A DNA stretch of 64,000 nt from Streptomyces sp. MMBL 11-1 (GCF_028622875.1 NZ_CP117709.1:2480001-2544000), one strand, 5' to 3'; counted from the stretch's first letter, positions 18,712-29,495 are shown. Notes: generated by a model from the letters alone, not told the origin. Numbers and translations: made by a program.

Positions 18712-19339
18712 AAAATGGAAGCCCATTACGTTCCCGAACGACCCTGAAGCGACCCATCAAATCCAGGAATGGATGACCGAAGAGGGCTACAGCCTCTTCG
18801 GTATCGAGCATGACTTCCGGGGAGCCGATCTCTCGGGCGGAGACTTCACAAAGGCGTGGCTCACACAGGCGGTCTTGGTGAACGTACGACTGACCGGGGC
18901 GATCTTCTATCGAGCCGACCTCCAGTCGGCCGATCTCACCGGTGCTGACCTGACAGGCGCCGACCTCGTCCGGGCGAATCTTGACGGTGCCGCACTCCGG
19001 TCGGCGCGGCTCGACAGTGCCGACATGACTAAGGCTTCACTGCAAGGGGTTGACGCATCAGGAGCGAGCTTCAGAGGCACACGGATCATGGGAGCCTCTC
19101 TGTTCGACGTCGATATGAGGGGGGCAGATCTGACCAACGCGGTCCTGTTCCAGAACACCTTTAAGATCACAGTCGACGAAGCCACCATCGTGCAGGGCCT
19201 GACAGGCACTGCGTTCGGACCAATCACTGCTTTCGAAGGCGAATATTCTCGCGAGCTGGCCGGGTCGGAACTCGAGGCATGGATCACCGAGCGAGGAGGG
19301 CAAGTACAGGTGATTCCCCCCAGCAGCATGCCGAAGTAG
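18692..19339 (+). CDS. Pentapeptide-repeat protein, probable toxin immunity protein
   Basis: This 215-residue protein has a core (about residues 43-160) made of A(D/N)Lxx pentapeptide repeats (FRGADLSGGDF, ADLQSADLTGADLTGADLVR), which fold into a right-handed four-sided helix. It has no signal peptide. The ATG at 18692 has GGGGAG just upstream and overlaps the end of the toxin gene by 20 bases, so the two are co-expressed. Base composition is lower in GC than the surroundings, like the toxin tip, which suggests they moved as a unit. Pentapeptide proteins can mimic DNA or block nucleases and gyrase. The immunity role is inferred from position. Confidence 0.75.
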   Translation: MSSGTHEKWKPITFPNDPEATHQIQEWMTEEGYSLFGIEHDFRGADLSGGDFTKAWLTQAVLVNVRLTGAIFYRADLQSADLTGADLTGADLVRANLDGAALRSARLDSADMTKASLQGVDASGASFRGTRIMGASLFDVDMRGADLTNAVLFQNTFKITVDEATIVQGLTGTAFGPITAFEGEYSRELAGSELEAWITERGGQVQVIPPSSMPK

Positions 19340-19687
19340 CCCGGTAGCTATTATCAGCAGACGCCGATTTTGCGGCGTGAGCGAGCACCGCAGGCAAGGC
19401 GGGAGAAGAAAGTAGGGACCGGTAGAGAGAAGTAATATTTGGTGCCCGCAGAGAAGGGAAACGAACTCAGGGATCTGACCCATAAAGTACAGGATGGCCT
19501 CAGGGGAGGCAGAAATCCCTGAGCAGCCGCATGAGCCGGAGGCGAAATGGCCCGTACTGAGCATTTCAGAAATTTCTTCAGAGTGCACCTGGATCTTTAG
19601 CGAGGGTACGAGTCAGCGTTCCGCCGCTGACACCCACTTGACGTGCGATGCCACCGCTTCCGCCGACGCGTGCGACGTCTGAACCCC
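19340..19687. other. Low-GC non-coding stretch after the toxin module
   Basis: About 350 bases with no credible gene on either strand. GC is clearly lower than in flanking DNA, as in the toxin tip. It contains a small hairpin at 19361-19378 (ACGCCG, 6-base loop, CGGCGT) that may end the T7SS transcript. The rest may be debris of earlier toxin tips or immunity genes, but no recognisable remnant is seen. Confidence 0.5.
19361..19378 (+). terminator. Weak hairpin after the immunity gene
   Basis: ACGCCG and CGGCGT form a 6-bp stem around a 6-base loop (ATTTTG), 22 bases after the stop. Short and without a T tract, so low confidence as a terminator. Confidence 0.35.
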
Positions 19688-21112
19688 TCACCCCAGCAAT
19701 CCCCCGAAGCGGACCGCCGACGGCTTGACGCCCAGGCTCGACTCGCCGAAGGAGACGCTGCCCTTCGTGACCGGGCCCGTGCGGCTGCCCTTGAGGAGCC
19801 AGACGGCGCCCTGGTTGGTGTTCTCGCCGGGGGCGGCCAGGGCCAGTGTGGCCGGTACGCCCTTGGCCGGGGCCACCACGTGGACCTCACCGCCGAACGC
19901 GTCGCCGTTCTCGTCGACTCCGGGGACGTTCGCCGTGGACTGGCCGATCACCTTCGTGCCGGCGCCCGTGATGCCCGAGGCGCGTCCCTTGAAGACCAGG
20001 ACCCCGCCGGCGTCCTTGGCCGGGCCCACGTCCTCGCCCGGCAGGCCCACGACGACCTCGCCGTAGCCGTCGCCGTCCAGGTCTCCCACCGCGGCGCTCG
20101 CGCCCATGGCGTCGCCCCTCTCGTCGGCGCCCGGCACTCCGGTGGTGGCCTGGGTGATCCACTTCGGCTTCACGGCGGTGTTCTGGCCCTTGGGGCCGCC
20201 GAGGACGACCGCCACCGCGCCGCCCTTGCTCGGGAAGTCCAGGTCGCTGTCCAGGCCGGTCGGTTGCCGGGTGAAGACCAGGTCCGGGTACGCGTCGCCG
20301 TTGACCGAACCGACCGTCACCGATGAGTGGTCGAGGTACGTCCCCGGCGCGGTGGCGATCGGGGTGCGGGTGAAGCCCGTACCCGTCGACAGGTAGAGCG
20401 ACCGCCCGCCGCAGTCCGGCTCGTCGTTGCAGCCGGTGCTCACCAGCAGGTCGTCCTTGCCGTCGTTGTTCATGTCCACGGCCCGCACGTCCTCGAAGAC
20501 GGTGGCGCCGTTGTTCACGGTGAGTGCCGTGCGGGTGCCGCCGACCGAGCCGTCCGCGCCGATGTTCTCGTCCAGGACGACCTTCCCGTCCCACTCGCTG
20601 TGGTCGATCCAGGCCGCGTCCGTCCGGCCGTCGCCGTCGAAGTCGCCCACCGCGTGCCCCTGGCCCCGGTACACGACGGCCCGGGTGCCGAGGCCGCTCC
20701 TGCCGCCGAACAGGAGGACCCGCGGGCCGTTGCCGGCCGAGACCAGCAGGTCGGTGTACCCGTCCCGGTCGATGTCGGCGGGGGTGCCCGTGCCGAAGCG
20801 GGCGTTCGCGGCGGCGGTGCCGGGGATCCCGGACGTGTTCTGGTTGATCACCCGGTGGCGGGCGGGGCTGATGCCCTTCGCGCCGCCCGGGTAGACCACC
20901 AGGTACCCGGCCTTCTTGAGGCCGGACACGGTCCCGTCGGGCACCGAGGCGAACATGTCCGCGTATCCGTCCCCGTTGAAGTCGACCTGCTGACGCGCGG
21001 CGGAGACCGGCGCGGCCGCCACCGCCGTAGCGGAAAAGGCCGGCGCGGCGGCCGCTGTGGCCGCGAGCGTCACGAAGATCGCGGAAGCGGTACGGAGTCG
21101 AGAAGTCTTCAT
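19688..21112 (-). CDS. Secreted FG-GAP/VCBS-repeat protein (integrin-alpha-like propeller)
   Basis: A 474-residue protein with a Sec signal peptide (MKTSRLRTASAIFVTLAATAAAAPAFSA) and seven or so FG-GAP repeats with calcium-binding loops of the form D-x-(D/N)-G-D/Y (DFNGDGYADM, DIDRDGYTDL, DFDGDGRTDA, DMNNDGKDDL, DLDGDGYGEV). It should fold as a beta-propeller outside the cell. Two cysteines (CNDEPDC) could form a disulphide. Streptomycetes carry many such paralogues, and their ligands are generally unknown. It is convergent with the T7SS island and divergent from the methyltransferase gene. No enzyme motif is seen. Confidence 0.85.
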   Translation of the reverse strand: MKTSRLRTASAIFVTLAATAAAAPAFSATAVAAAPVSAARQQVDFNGDGYADMFASVPDGTVSGLKKAGYLVVYPGGAKGISPARHRVINQNTSGIPGTAAANARFGTGTPADIDRDGYTDLLVSAGNGPRVLLFGGRSGLGTRAVVYRGQGHAVGDFDGDGRTDAAWIDHSEWDGKVVLDENIGADGSVGGTRTALTVNNGATVFEDVRAVDMNNDGKDDLLVSTGCNDEPDCGGRSLYLSTGTGFTRTPIATAPGTYLDHSSVTVGSVNGDAYPDLVFTRQPTGLDSDLDFPSKGGAVAVVLGGPKGQNTAVKPKWITQATTGVPGADERGDAMGASAAVGDLDGDGYGEVVVGLPGEDVGPAKDAGGVLVFKGRASGITGAGTKVIGQSTANVPGVDENGDAFGGEVHVVAPAKGVPATLALAAPGENTNQGAVWLLKGSRTGPVTKGSVSFGESSLGVKPSAVRFGGLLG

Positions 21113-21290
21113 GGTCGTTCATCCCCCTGATGTGCGCACGTGCTCACTGCTGAGAAAGACCATCCGTACCGTGAATGGTTGTGCGCTCCGGGACCGGTCC
21201 CCTTGCGCAGGAGGGTGGCTCCGGCGTCATCTTCTTGCGTTATCGGCAAGCATGCATGCATCTGACGCAAGAGTCCGTACGCTCGATCCC

Positions 21291-22190
21291 ATGGCTCACG
21301 GACACCAGCACCAGCACCAGCACCAGCACCAGCACCAGCACCAGCACGGACATGCGGCCCACTCCCACGGTTCCGCCGCGACGCCGAACGGTCTCCCCGA
21401 GATCCTCGACCTCGACGCCGCCCTCTTCGCACCCCACCTGACCGCGCTCACCGGGCGTATCGCCTGCCTGGCCGGAGACGACGTCCGCAATATCGTCGAC
21501 CTCGGCGCGGGCACCGGGACCGGCACGTTCGCCCTCCTGGAGCGGTTTCCGACCGCCCGGGTGACCGCCGTCGACAGTTCCCCCGAGATGCTGGAGCGGC
21601 TCGCCTCGGCGGCCCGGGAACGGGGGCTCGGCGACCGCGTGCACACGCTGGAGGCCGACGCCGGTGCGGGGCTGCCCGGGGTCGTCGACGCCGACCTCGT
21701 CTGGGCGTCGGCGTCCCTGCACCACCTGGACGACCCCGCCACCGCCCTGGCCGGCATCCGCGCCGCGCTGCGTCCCGGCGGGCTGCTGGCCGTCGCGGAG
21801 GTGGACGGGATGCCGACCTTCCTGCCCGAGGGCGGGGAGCCGGGCGCGTTGGAGCGCCGCTGCCGGGAGGCCCTCGACGGCCTGCATGCCGAGCAGCTGC
21901 CGCACCGGGGCGCCGACTGGGGGTCGCTGCTGGTGGCCGCCGGCTTCTCCGTCGAGCAGGAACGCGCCGAACCGTGGGAGCTGCGCGCCCCGCTTCCCGA
22001 GGGGGCGGGCCGGTACGCCTATCTCGTCTTCGAGCGCATCCGCGACAACCTGGTCGGGCGCGTCTCGGCGGAGGACCTGGCCGCGCTGGACCGGCTCATC
22101 GGCGGCGGGCCCGAGGACGTACGCCACCGGGACGACCTCGTCGTACGGTCGGCCCGGGAGACGTGGATGGCCCGCCGCCCCACCAGCTGA
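21291..22190 (+). CDS. SAM-dependent methyltransferase with His-rich N-terminal tail
   Basis: A 299-residue class I methyltransferase: motif I VDLGAGTGTGTFALLERF, acidic motif II end VTAVDSSPEML, and motif IV ADLVWASASLHHLDDP, as in the UbiE/Methyltransf_11/25 group. The first 27 residues are unusual: MAHG then seven His-Gln pairs, then HGHAAHSHG, a strong metal-binding tail like those of nickel/zinc chaperones. The ATG at 21291 is the start that keeps the tail; a start inside the domain would lose it. Upstream are an inverted repeat TTGCGT...ACGCAA (21238-21273) and overlapping GCATGCATGC. The substrate is unknown. A link with metal handling is only suggested by the tail. Confidence 0.8.
   Translation: MAHGHQHQHQHQHQHQHQHGHAAHSHGSAATPNGLPEILDLDAALFAPHLTALTGRIACLAGDDVRNIVDLGAGTGTGTFALLERFPTARVTAVDSSPEMLERLASAARERGLGDRVHTLEADAGAGLPGVVDADLVWASASLHHLDDPATALAGIRAALRPGGLLAVAEVDGMPTFLPEGGEPGALERRCREALDGLHAEQLPHRGADWGSLLVAAGFSVEQERAEPWELRAPLPEGAGRYAYLVFERIRDNLVGRVSAEDLAALDRLIGGGPEDVRHRDDLVVRSARETWMARRPTS
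21303..21347 (+). repeat. CACCAG hexanucleotide repeat (His-Gln tail)
   Basis: Seven and a half perfect copies of CACCAG inside the methyltransferase gene, encoding the His-Gln tract. Because the unit is 6 bases, slippage would change tail length without breaking the frame. Confidence 0.9.
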
Positions 22191-22223
22191 GCCGGGGCCA
22201 GCAACCGGAAGACGCCCGACACG

Positions 22224-23258
22224 CTAAGGCTGGGCCAGCTTCTGGAACAGCGCGTCGATCTCCGCCTGGTCGGCGACCAGCGGGAGGGTGTCGAAGGACA
22301 ACTCCCACTCTCCTTCCGGGCCGAAGCGCTCCACCACCCCGAAGGGGATGTCCTTGCCCTTCGGCCCGGACACCGTGCCGTGCCACTCGACGTACGCCGT
22401 GGTCCTGCCGAACGCGACCTGGCCGGCCTTGAAGCGGACGTCCGCCGTGCCGAAGAACCGCTGGAGGTAGGCCCGCTTGCCCGCCTCCGTCGTCAGCGGA
22501 GCGTCCAGCCCCGGCCCCGACAGCCGAGCCCTGCCCATCCGTGCGAGCAGGGCGTCGGCGTCCTCCCCGTTCCAGGCCGCCAGGCGGGCCGGAATTTCCG
22601 CGGCCCTCAAGCGCTCGGGTGCCGGGCCCCCGGAAGGAGCCGGGCCGGAGTCCGCGATCCCGTCGAACAGGCTCTTGGGCGCCAACTCGGGGACGGTGTC
22701 GCGGAACAGGACGTAGCGGTCGTAGTAGCGCCTGGCCTGGAGGCTCTTACCGTCGTCCCCCAGGACATTGCGCGCAATCTGCGGGTAGGCCACCTTGTGG
22801 CCCTTCAGCGTGACCTCGTTCCACTGGCCGAACATCGCCACACCGCCGTCGGCCACCACGTTCGTCCCCCGGTAGCGCAGGTCCGGTACCAGCCTCAGCG
22901 ATCCGGTGATGGAGGTACCGATCACGCTGTGCCCGCGCTGCGGGGCGCTGCCCGCCTCCCAGAGGGTGGCTTCCTCGTCGAAGATGTCGAGATAGGCCTT
23001 CACCCGGGGGTGGCTCAGGTCCCCGAGAGCCGGCGGGGTCCCGGTCGGCAGCTCACCGAAGGCGATCTGACGCCGCATGAACGCGCAGGCGTTCGGGGTG
23101 ATCCGGCCCTCCAGACGCTCGACCTTGGCCCGCACCTCCAGGCAGTCGCCCTGGGCTGCGGTCTTCTCACCCCCCGGCAGTGCCGCCGCCGAGGTCGCCA
23201 CCCCCGCTACGACAGCCAGCACCGCGACCCCCACCACACCACGCCGCCACCGGAACAT
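22224..23258 (-). CDS. Secreted protein with NTF2/SnoaL-like domains
   Basis: A 344-residue protein with a signal peptide (MFRWRRGVVGVAVLAVVAGVATSAAA). Two stretches look like NTF2/SnoaL folds: about residues 85-190 (VKAYLDIFDEEATLWEAGS...GTSITGSLRLVPDLRYRG) and about 225-340 (LLARMGRARLSGPGLDAPLTTEAGKRAYLQRFFGTADVRFK...). The ATG at 23258 is preferred because it begins a normal signal peptide; longer forms are not plausible. SnoaL-like proteins can be enzymes or ligand binders, and no catalytic residues can be assigned. An imperfect palindrome at 23341-23357 (ATTACTC...GAGGTAAT) lies about 90 bases upstream and may be an operator. Confidence 0.7.
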   Translation of the reverse strand: MFRWRRGVVGVAVLAVVAGVATSAAALPGGEKTAAQGDCLEVRAKVERLEGRITPNACAFMRRQIAFGELPTGTPPALGDLSHPRVKAYLDIFDEEATLWEAGSAPQRGHSVIGTSITGSLRLVPDLRYRGTNVVADGGVAMFGQWNEVTLKGHKVAYPQIARNVLGDDGKSLQARRYYDRYVLFRDTVPELAPKSLFDGIADSGPAPSGGPAPERLRAAEIPARLAAWNGEDADALLARMGRARLSGPGLDAPLTTEAGKRAYLQRFFGTADVRFKAGQVAFGRTTAYVEWHGTVSGPKGKDIPFGVVERFGPEGEWELSFDTLPLVADQAEIDALFQKLAQP

Positions 23259-23552
23259 CCTGTACCTCGTCTCGTTCCGTCCGAGGCGGACCGTCGCCGC
23301 TCGATGCGGACCAACATGCCCGCCCGCCGGGCAGGGGTCGATTACTCGTGAGGTAATGGCCGGACCTTCAGGCGGTACGGGCTGCCACGACCGGCAGGAC
23401 CCACGACCGTCGTGCGTCCGCGGAGCGGAAACAGGTTGCACGGGGTCCGGCGGCCGTCGTGGTCGCGATGAGTTTCGCGGGCCGTCTCGGTCCTACTGGT
23501 GGGCGGCAACAGCCCCTGCTCGTCGAAAGCACCTGGACAGGCGGTATCAACG

Positions 23553-23843
23553 ATGGACAGCACCCTGAACAAGCTGAACAAGCAGTTCACCGCAACCCTG
23601 CAGAAGAGCCCGGAGAAGGGCGGCTGGACCTACGTCGTGTGGCCCGGGGCGGCCGAGTTCTTCGGCACACGAGGCCTGGTCAAGGTCCGGGGCACCATCG
23701 ACGGCCATCCGTTCCGCAGCTCGTTCATGGCCCTGGGCGACGGCACGCACAAGCTGCCGGTGAAGGCTGATGTGCGCAAGGCGATCGGCAAGGAGGAAGG
23801 AGACAGCGTGACCGTCCTCCTGGAGGAGCGGGTGGACGCTTGA
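23553..23843 (+). CDS. DUF1905 domain protein
   Basis: A 96-residue protein consisting of one DUF1905 domain ([40 protein letters not shown]... then [25 protein letters not shown]). It resembles a small beta-barrel. The ATG at 23553 is preferred; an earlier ATG at 23499 would add 18 residues of poor quality. A second DUF1905-type protein is found at 33304-33738. The function of the family is not established; related domains are fused to YdeI/bacteriocin-protection domains. It stands alone between oppositely oriented neighbours. Confidence 0.8.
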   Translation: MDSTLNKLNKQFTATLQKSPEKGGWTYVVWPGAAEFFGTRGLVKVRGTIDGHPFRSSFMALGDGTHKLPVKADVRKAIGKEEGDSVTVLLEERVDA

Positions 23844-23987
23844 CCTCCGGATCGATCGCCCTGCCGTGACAGCGGCGATCACCGCGACGGCGACGAACCG
23901 CGCCCACGATCCACCACGACCCGCCGCTACATTGGCTGCCGGCCGGCACAGACAGGGTCGGCCAGGACGACGGATGAGGAGCGACGC

Positions 23988-24905
23988 GTGCGATTCGCGC
24001 TGGAAGCACTGCTGGCCGACGTGCCGGCCGGGCAGGTCGCCGAGGCCCGCGCCTTCTACCGGTCGAGGGCGGCGGGCCGGGGGCCCGGCTCGTACGAGGA
24101 GCTGAAGGAGGCCCGCGCGAAGAAGCCCACTCCCCGTGCCGCCGTTCCGCCCGCCGTCGAAGAGACGGTCGAGGCCGCCGGGGTACGGGTCCCGGTCCGG
24201 ATCTTCCTCCCTTCCGGCGGCCCGCCCCGGGCGGTCTACCTGGGCATCCACGGCGGCGGCTTCTACATGGGCTCCGCGGCGCAGGGCGACGAACGCCACC
24301 GCGCGCTCGCGGACACCCTGGGCATCGCGGTCGTCGGCGTCGACTACCGGCTCGCGCCCGAACACCCGTGGCCTGCCGCGCCCGACGACTGCGCGGCGGT
24401 GGCGCTCTGGCTCGTCGAAGAGGCCGAGGCCCGTTTCGGGACCTCCCGGCTCGCGATCGGCGGAAGCTCGGCCGGGGCCACCCTCGCCCTGGCCACCCTG
24501 CTCCGGCTACGGGACCGGGGCGTCGTCGACCGCTTCGCCGGGGCCGCGCTCCGCTTCGGCACATGGGACCTGAGTGCACGGACCCCCGGCGGCCGTCTCA
24601 TCGCCGACGAGTTCTTCCTCCGGGCGTACGCGGGCCACGTGGCCGACCGCACCCTTCCCGACATCTCACCCCTCTACGCCGACCTGACCGGGCTTCCTCC
24701 GACCCTGCTGGTCGTCGGCGCCGAGGACATCCTGCTGGAGGACAACCTGACGCTGGCGGGCCGGTTGTCGGCGGCCGGAAACGACGTGGAGCTGCGCGTC
24801 TATCCCGCGTCTCCCCACGGCTTCACCGGCCACCCCACCGCCCTGGCGGCGACGGCGCTCGACGGCATCAACTCCTGGCTGCGCGACATGATCGGGCCCC
24901 CCTGA
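23988..24905 (+). CDS. Alpha/beta-hydrolase, hormone-sensitive-lipase family esterase
   Basis: This 305-residue carboxylesterase of the HSL (family IV) group has the oxyanion motif HGGGF (residues 90-94), the nucleophile elbow GGSSAGA with Ser at about residue 163, the acid in GAEDILLEDN and the His in SPHGFTGHP. It starts at GTG 23988 with GAGGAG upstream. It probably hydrolyses short-chain or xenobiotic esters in the cytoplasm, since no signal peptide is present. A downstream hypothetical gene on the other strand converges on it. The family assignment is firm; the natural substrate is not known. Confidence 0.9.
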   Translation: MRFALEALLADVPAGQVAEARAFYRSRAAGRGPGSYEELKEARAKKPTPRAAVPPAVEETVEAAGVRVPVRIFLPSGGPPRAVYLGIHGGGFYMGSAAQGDERHRALADTLGIAVVGVDYRLAPEHPWPAAPDDCAAVALWLVEEAEARFGTSRLAIGGSSAGATLALATLLRLRDRGVVDRFAGAALRFGTWDLSARTPGGRLIADEFFLRAYAGHVADRTLPDISPLYADLTGLPPTLLVVGAEDILLEDNLTLAGRLSAAGNDVELRVYPASPHGFTGHPTALAATALDGINSWLRDMIGPP

Positions 24906-25005
24906 CGCGGGCGCGCAGGTGCGTGCCGTGTCGGCCCTCGTCATGCACGGCCGCGTCGTCGGCGCTGCGCGCCGAGGGGGGTGGGCCCGGTCGCCCGCCC
25001 CCGCC

Positions 25006-25350
25006 TCACGGCCGCAGCCGGACCAGCCCCAGGCCCGACGGGTGACCGGGCTCGAAGGCGTCGGGAATCCCCAGCCTGAGACCCCGGCTCCTCGCGACCC
25101 GGTGGACATCCCGCAGGGAATGCGCCAGGGCGGCGGCGACGTGGCGGAGCTGGACGGCCGTGGAGCCGTCGTCCTCGACCATGTCGTCGGCGTGGTCGAG
25201 GAGTTCGTACGCCATACCGAGCTGCATGGCCTCGACCTTGTCGGCCTCGCGCGAGACTTTGCCGTCGCCGTCACCGACGACGTAACAGGGCCTGCCTTCC
25301 GTTCCGGTCCAGGGGAGCAGGCGGGCGGCGTTCTGGGGCTGTTCGTTCAT
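25006..25350 (-). CDS. Hypothetical protein divergent from an XRE/DUF5753 regulator
   Basis: This 114-residue soluble protein, MNEQPQNAARLLPWTGTEGRPCYVVGDGDGKVSREADKVE..., has a mostly helical middle. I do not recognise the family. The ATG at 25350 follows a GA-rich stretch; an upstream GTG at 25410 would add 20 residues. It shares a 133-base promoter region with the XRE/DUF5753 gene. In streptomycetes, genes divergent from such regulators (often anti-sigma-like ATPases) are commonly functionally linked to them, but this protein does not look like an ATPase. It has normal codon use and is probably real. Confidence 0.6.
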   Translation of the reverse strand: MNEQPQNAARLLPWTGTEGRPCYVVGDGDGKVSREADKVEAMQLGMAYELLDHADDMVEDDGSTAVQLRHVAAALAHSLRDVHRVARSRGLRLGIPDAFEPGHPSGLGLVRLRP

Positions 25351-25483
25351 GAGGGGGTCAACTCCGTGCACGGTGGGGGTGAATTCTTCGCTGCGTAGCG
25401 ATCCACTCACAGAGTGCGAGCGATGCGGCTAGGCTCGCCAGGGGGTTTGTGGTGACACCGCGTTCGTCGCACGGGAGTTGGCT

Positions 25484-26281
25484 GTGAGTAATACCTATGG
25501 CACATGGTTGAAGGCGCAGCGCGAAGCGGCGGGCCTGACCCAGCAGCAGCTTGCGGACCTGGCGCTGATGACGCGGTCGCACATCTCGCACATCGAGGCG
25601 GGGCGTCGCATGCCGAGCGAGGAGGATGCCCTGCGGCTGGACAGGGCGCTCGGGACAGGGGATGTGCTGACGACGTTCCGGCCCCGGGAGGATGACCGCT
25701 CGGTCGCGGAACACTTCGAGGGTGCCCGAAAACTCGAGGAACAGGCAACGTTCATCTGCGAATTCGCCATCGCCTACTTTCCCGGAATCCTCCAGACCCG
25801 TCGGTACGCGGATGCAGTGCTGGGCACCGCCTTTCCGCCGTACAGCGACGAGGAACGTGACGAGGCCGTTGTCTCACGGCTGGAACGGGCCAAGATCCTG
25901 GATCACCCCACCTCGCCCGCAGTCTGGGCGCTGCTGGACGAAGCAGTCTTCCGGCGGGTTGCAGGCAGCGCGGACATCATGGCGGAGCAGATCATGCATG
26001 TGGTGCGCCTGGCCGAACGAGGACGGATCCGCGTCCATGTGCTGCCCCTGGGCGGCCCCATCTCCACTCTGCACCAGAGCATGGTGACGCTGATGCAGTT
26101 CGCAGATCAGCCACCGGTGGCGTACTCCGAGGGCACGAAGGTGGCCAAGCTGCATGACTCGCCACACTTGGTCGCGCGGATTCAGAGCACCTACTCTCTG
26201 GCCATGAGCGACGCGCTGTCCCTCTCTGAGTCGCTGAAAGCGCTCAGGGCAGCCGCAAAGGAGTACGGATACCGTGAGTGA
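25484..26281 (+). CDS. XRE-family regulator with DUF5753 domain
   Basis: This 265-residue protein has an N-terminal helix-turn-helix (about residues 5-60, YGTWLKAQREAAGLTQQQLADLALMTRSHISHIEAGRR) followed by a DUF5753 domain (about 85-260) with the usual FPGILQTRRYADAVL and RIRVHVLPLGG blocks. Such proteins are abundant in streptomycetes and pair with DUF397 proteins, as here. They are thought to act as two-part regulators of development or antibiotic production (the WhiJ type). The GTG at 25484 has GGGAG 6 bases upstream. The gene overlaps the DUF397 gene by 8 bases. Confidence 0.9.
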   Translation: MSNTYGTWLKAQREAAGLTQQQLADLALMTRSHISHIEAGRRMPSEEDALRLDRALGTGDVLTTFRPREDDRSVAEHFEGARKLEEQATFICEFAIAYFPGILQTRRYADAVLGTAFPPYSDEERDEAVVSRLERAKILDHPTSPAVWALLDEAVFRRVAGSADIMAEQIMHVVRLAERGRIRVHVLPLGGPISTLHQSMVTLMQFADQPPVAYSEGTKVAKLHDSPHLVARIQSTYSLAMSDALSLSESLKALRAAAKEYGYRE

Positions 26282-26483
26282 AGGCATCAACTCGCCGGCC
26301 GGCTGGCGGAAGTCGTCGTACAGCAGCCCCGAAAAGGACAGCTGCCTGGAAGTCCAGGACCACCACCCCACCGCCGTCCCCGTCCGCGACTCCAAGGTCC
26401 CCTGTGGGCCCGCCCTGCTCATCCCCGCCGCCGGGTGGGCCTCCTTCGTGGACGCGGTCAAGAGCGGGGCCCTCTCCGCCTGA
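26274..26483 (+). CDS. DUF397 protein, partner of the XRE/DUF5753 regulator
   Basis: A 69-residue protein consisting of one DUF397 domain: GWRKSSYSSPEKDSCLEVQ, then VPVRDSK and GWASFVDAVKSGAL. It starts at GTG 26274 inside the end of the regulator gene (8-base overlap), which implies coupled translation. DUF397 proteins are the small partners of WhiJ-like XRE regulators. They are thought to alter the regulator's DNA binding or act as an antitoxin-like partner. Confidence 0.9.
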   Translation: MSEGINSPAGWRKSSYSSPEKDSCLEVQDHHPTAVPVRDSKVPCGPALLIPAAGWASFVDAVKSGALSA

Positions 26484-26514
26484 CCCGGAGGGCCGGCGGA
26501 AAGGGCCCCGTGTC

Positions 26515-28902
<2,388 letters not shown>

Positions 28903-28925
28903 GCTCGTCGTCTCTCCATTACTGA

Positions 28926-29031
28926 TGCGCGGAGCCTGCTGGTACGGCGCCCTGCTGGTACGGGAGCCCTGCTGCTACGGCTGGTTGGGCTGGTACGGGT
29001 GTGTGCCTGTTGGTGCGCGGAGCCTACTGGT
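28926..29031. repeat. Degenerate repeats upstream of the UvrA-like gene
   Basis: An 18-base unit (TGCGCGGAGCCTGCTGGT) recurs 88 bases later with one change, and several shorter TGCTGGTACG-like copies lie between them. It occupies the promoter side of the UvrA-like gene. The purpose is unknown. Confidence 0.6.
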
Positions 29032-29038
29032 CATGCGT

Positions 29039-29070
29039 GAGGGCCAGGGCCTGTTTCGGCCCCGGCCCTC
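29039..29070 (-). terminator. Hairpin after the VOC gene
   Basis: GAGGGCC-A-GGGCC pairs with GGCCC-C-GGCCCTC (12 pairs, one mismatch) around a 6-base loop, just beyond the stop of the VOC gene on the minus strand. GC-rich hairpins without T tracts are usual terminators in streptomycetes. Confidence 0.65.
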
Positions 29071-29081
29071 GCGGGCTGGTG

Positions 29082-29495
29082 CTACTTCTTGGCCTGGGTG
29101 ATGCGGAGCATGTTGCCGGAGGGGTCGCGGAAGGCGCAGTCGCGGACGCCGTACGGCTGGTCGATCGGCTCCTGGAGCACCTCTCCGCCCGCCGCGCGGA
29201 CCTTCTCGAAGGCCGCGTCCACGTCCTCGGCGGAGAGGATGACGCCGCGGAGCAGGCCCTTGGCGAGCAGCTCGGCCATGGTCCGGCGGTCGGCTTCCGG
29301 CGCGTTCGGGTCCGCGAGCGGGGGTTCGAGGACGATCTCCACGTCCGGCTGCGCGGGGGACCCGACGGTCACCCAGCGCATGCCCTCGAATCCGACGTCG
29401 TTGCGCACCTCCATTCCCAGGGCGTCGCGGTAGAAGGCGAGCGCCTTGTCGTGGTCGTCGACGGCGATGAAGCACTGCGAGAGGTTGATGTTCAT
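29082..29495 (-). CDS. VOC-family (glyoxalase/bleomycin-resistance-like) protein
   Basis: A 137-residue single VOC module pair: MNINLSQCFIAVDDHDKALAFYRDALGMEVRND at the N-terminus and GVRDCAFRDPSGNMLRITQ at the C-terminus, with typical beta-alpha-beta-beta-beta halves. The Glu in VEIVLEPP could be a metal ligand. These proteins bind small molecules or perform metal-dependent chemistry; the substrate is not predictable. It lies 10 bases after the AraC-type gene, so they form an operon, a common pairing in actinobacteria in which the regulator controls its VOC partner. The ATG at 29495 is chosen over an upstream ATG that would add 14 residues. Confidence 0.85.
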   Translation of the reverse strand: MNINLSQCFIAVDDHDKALAFYRDALGMEVRNDVGFEGMRWVTVGSPAQPDVEIVLEPPLADPNAPEADRRTMAELLAKGLLRGVILSAEDVDAAFEKVRAAGGEVLQEPIDQPYGVRDCAFRDPSGNMLRITQAKK

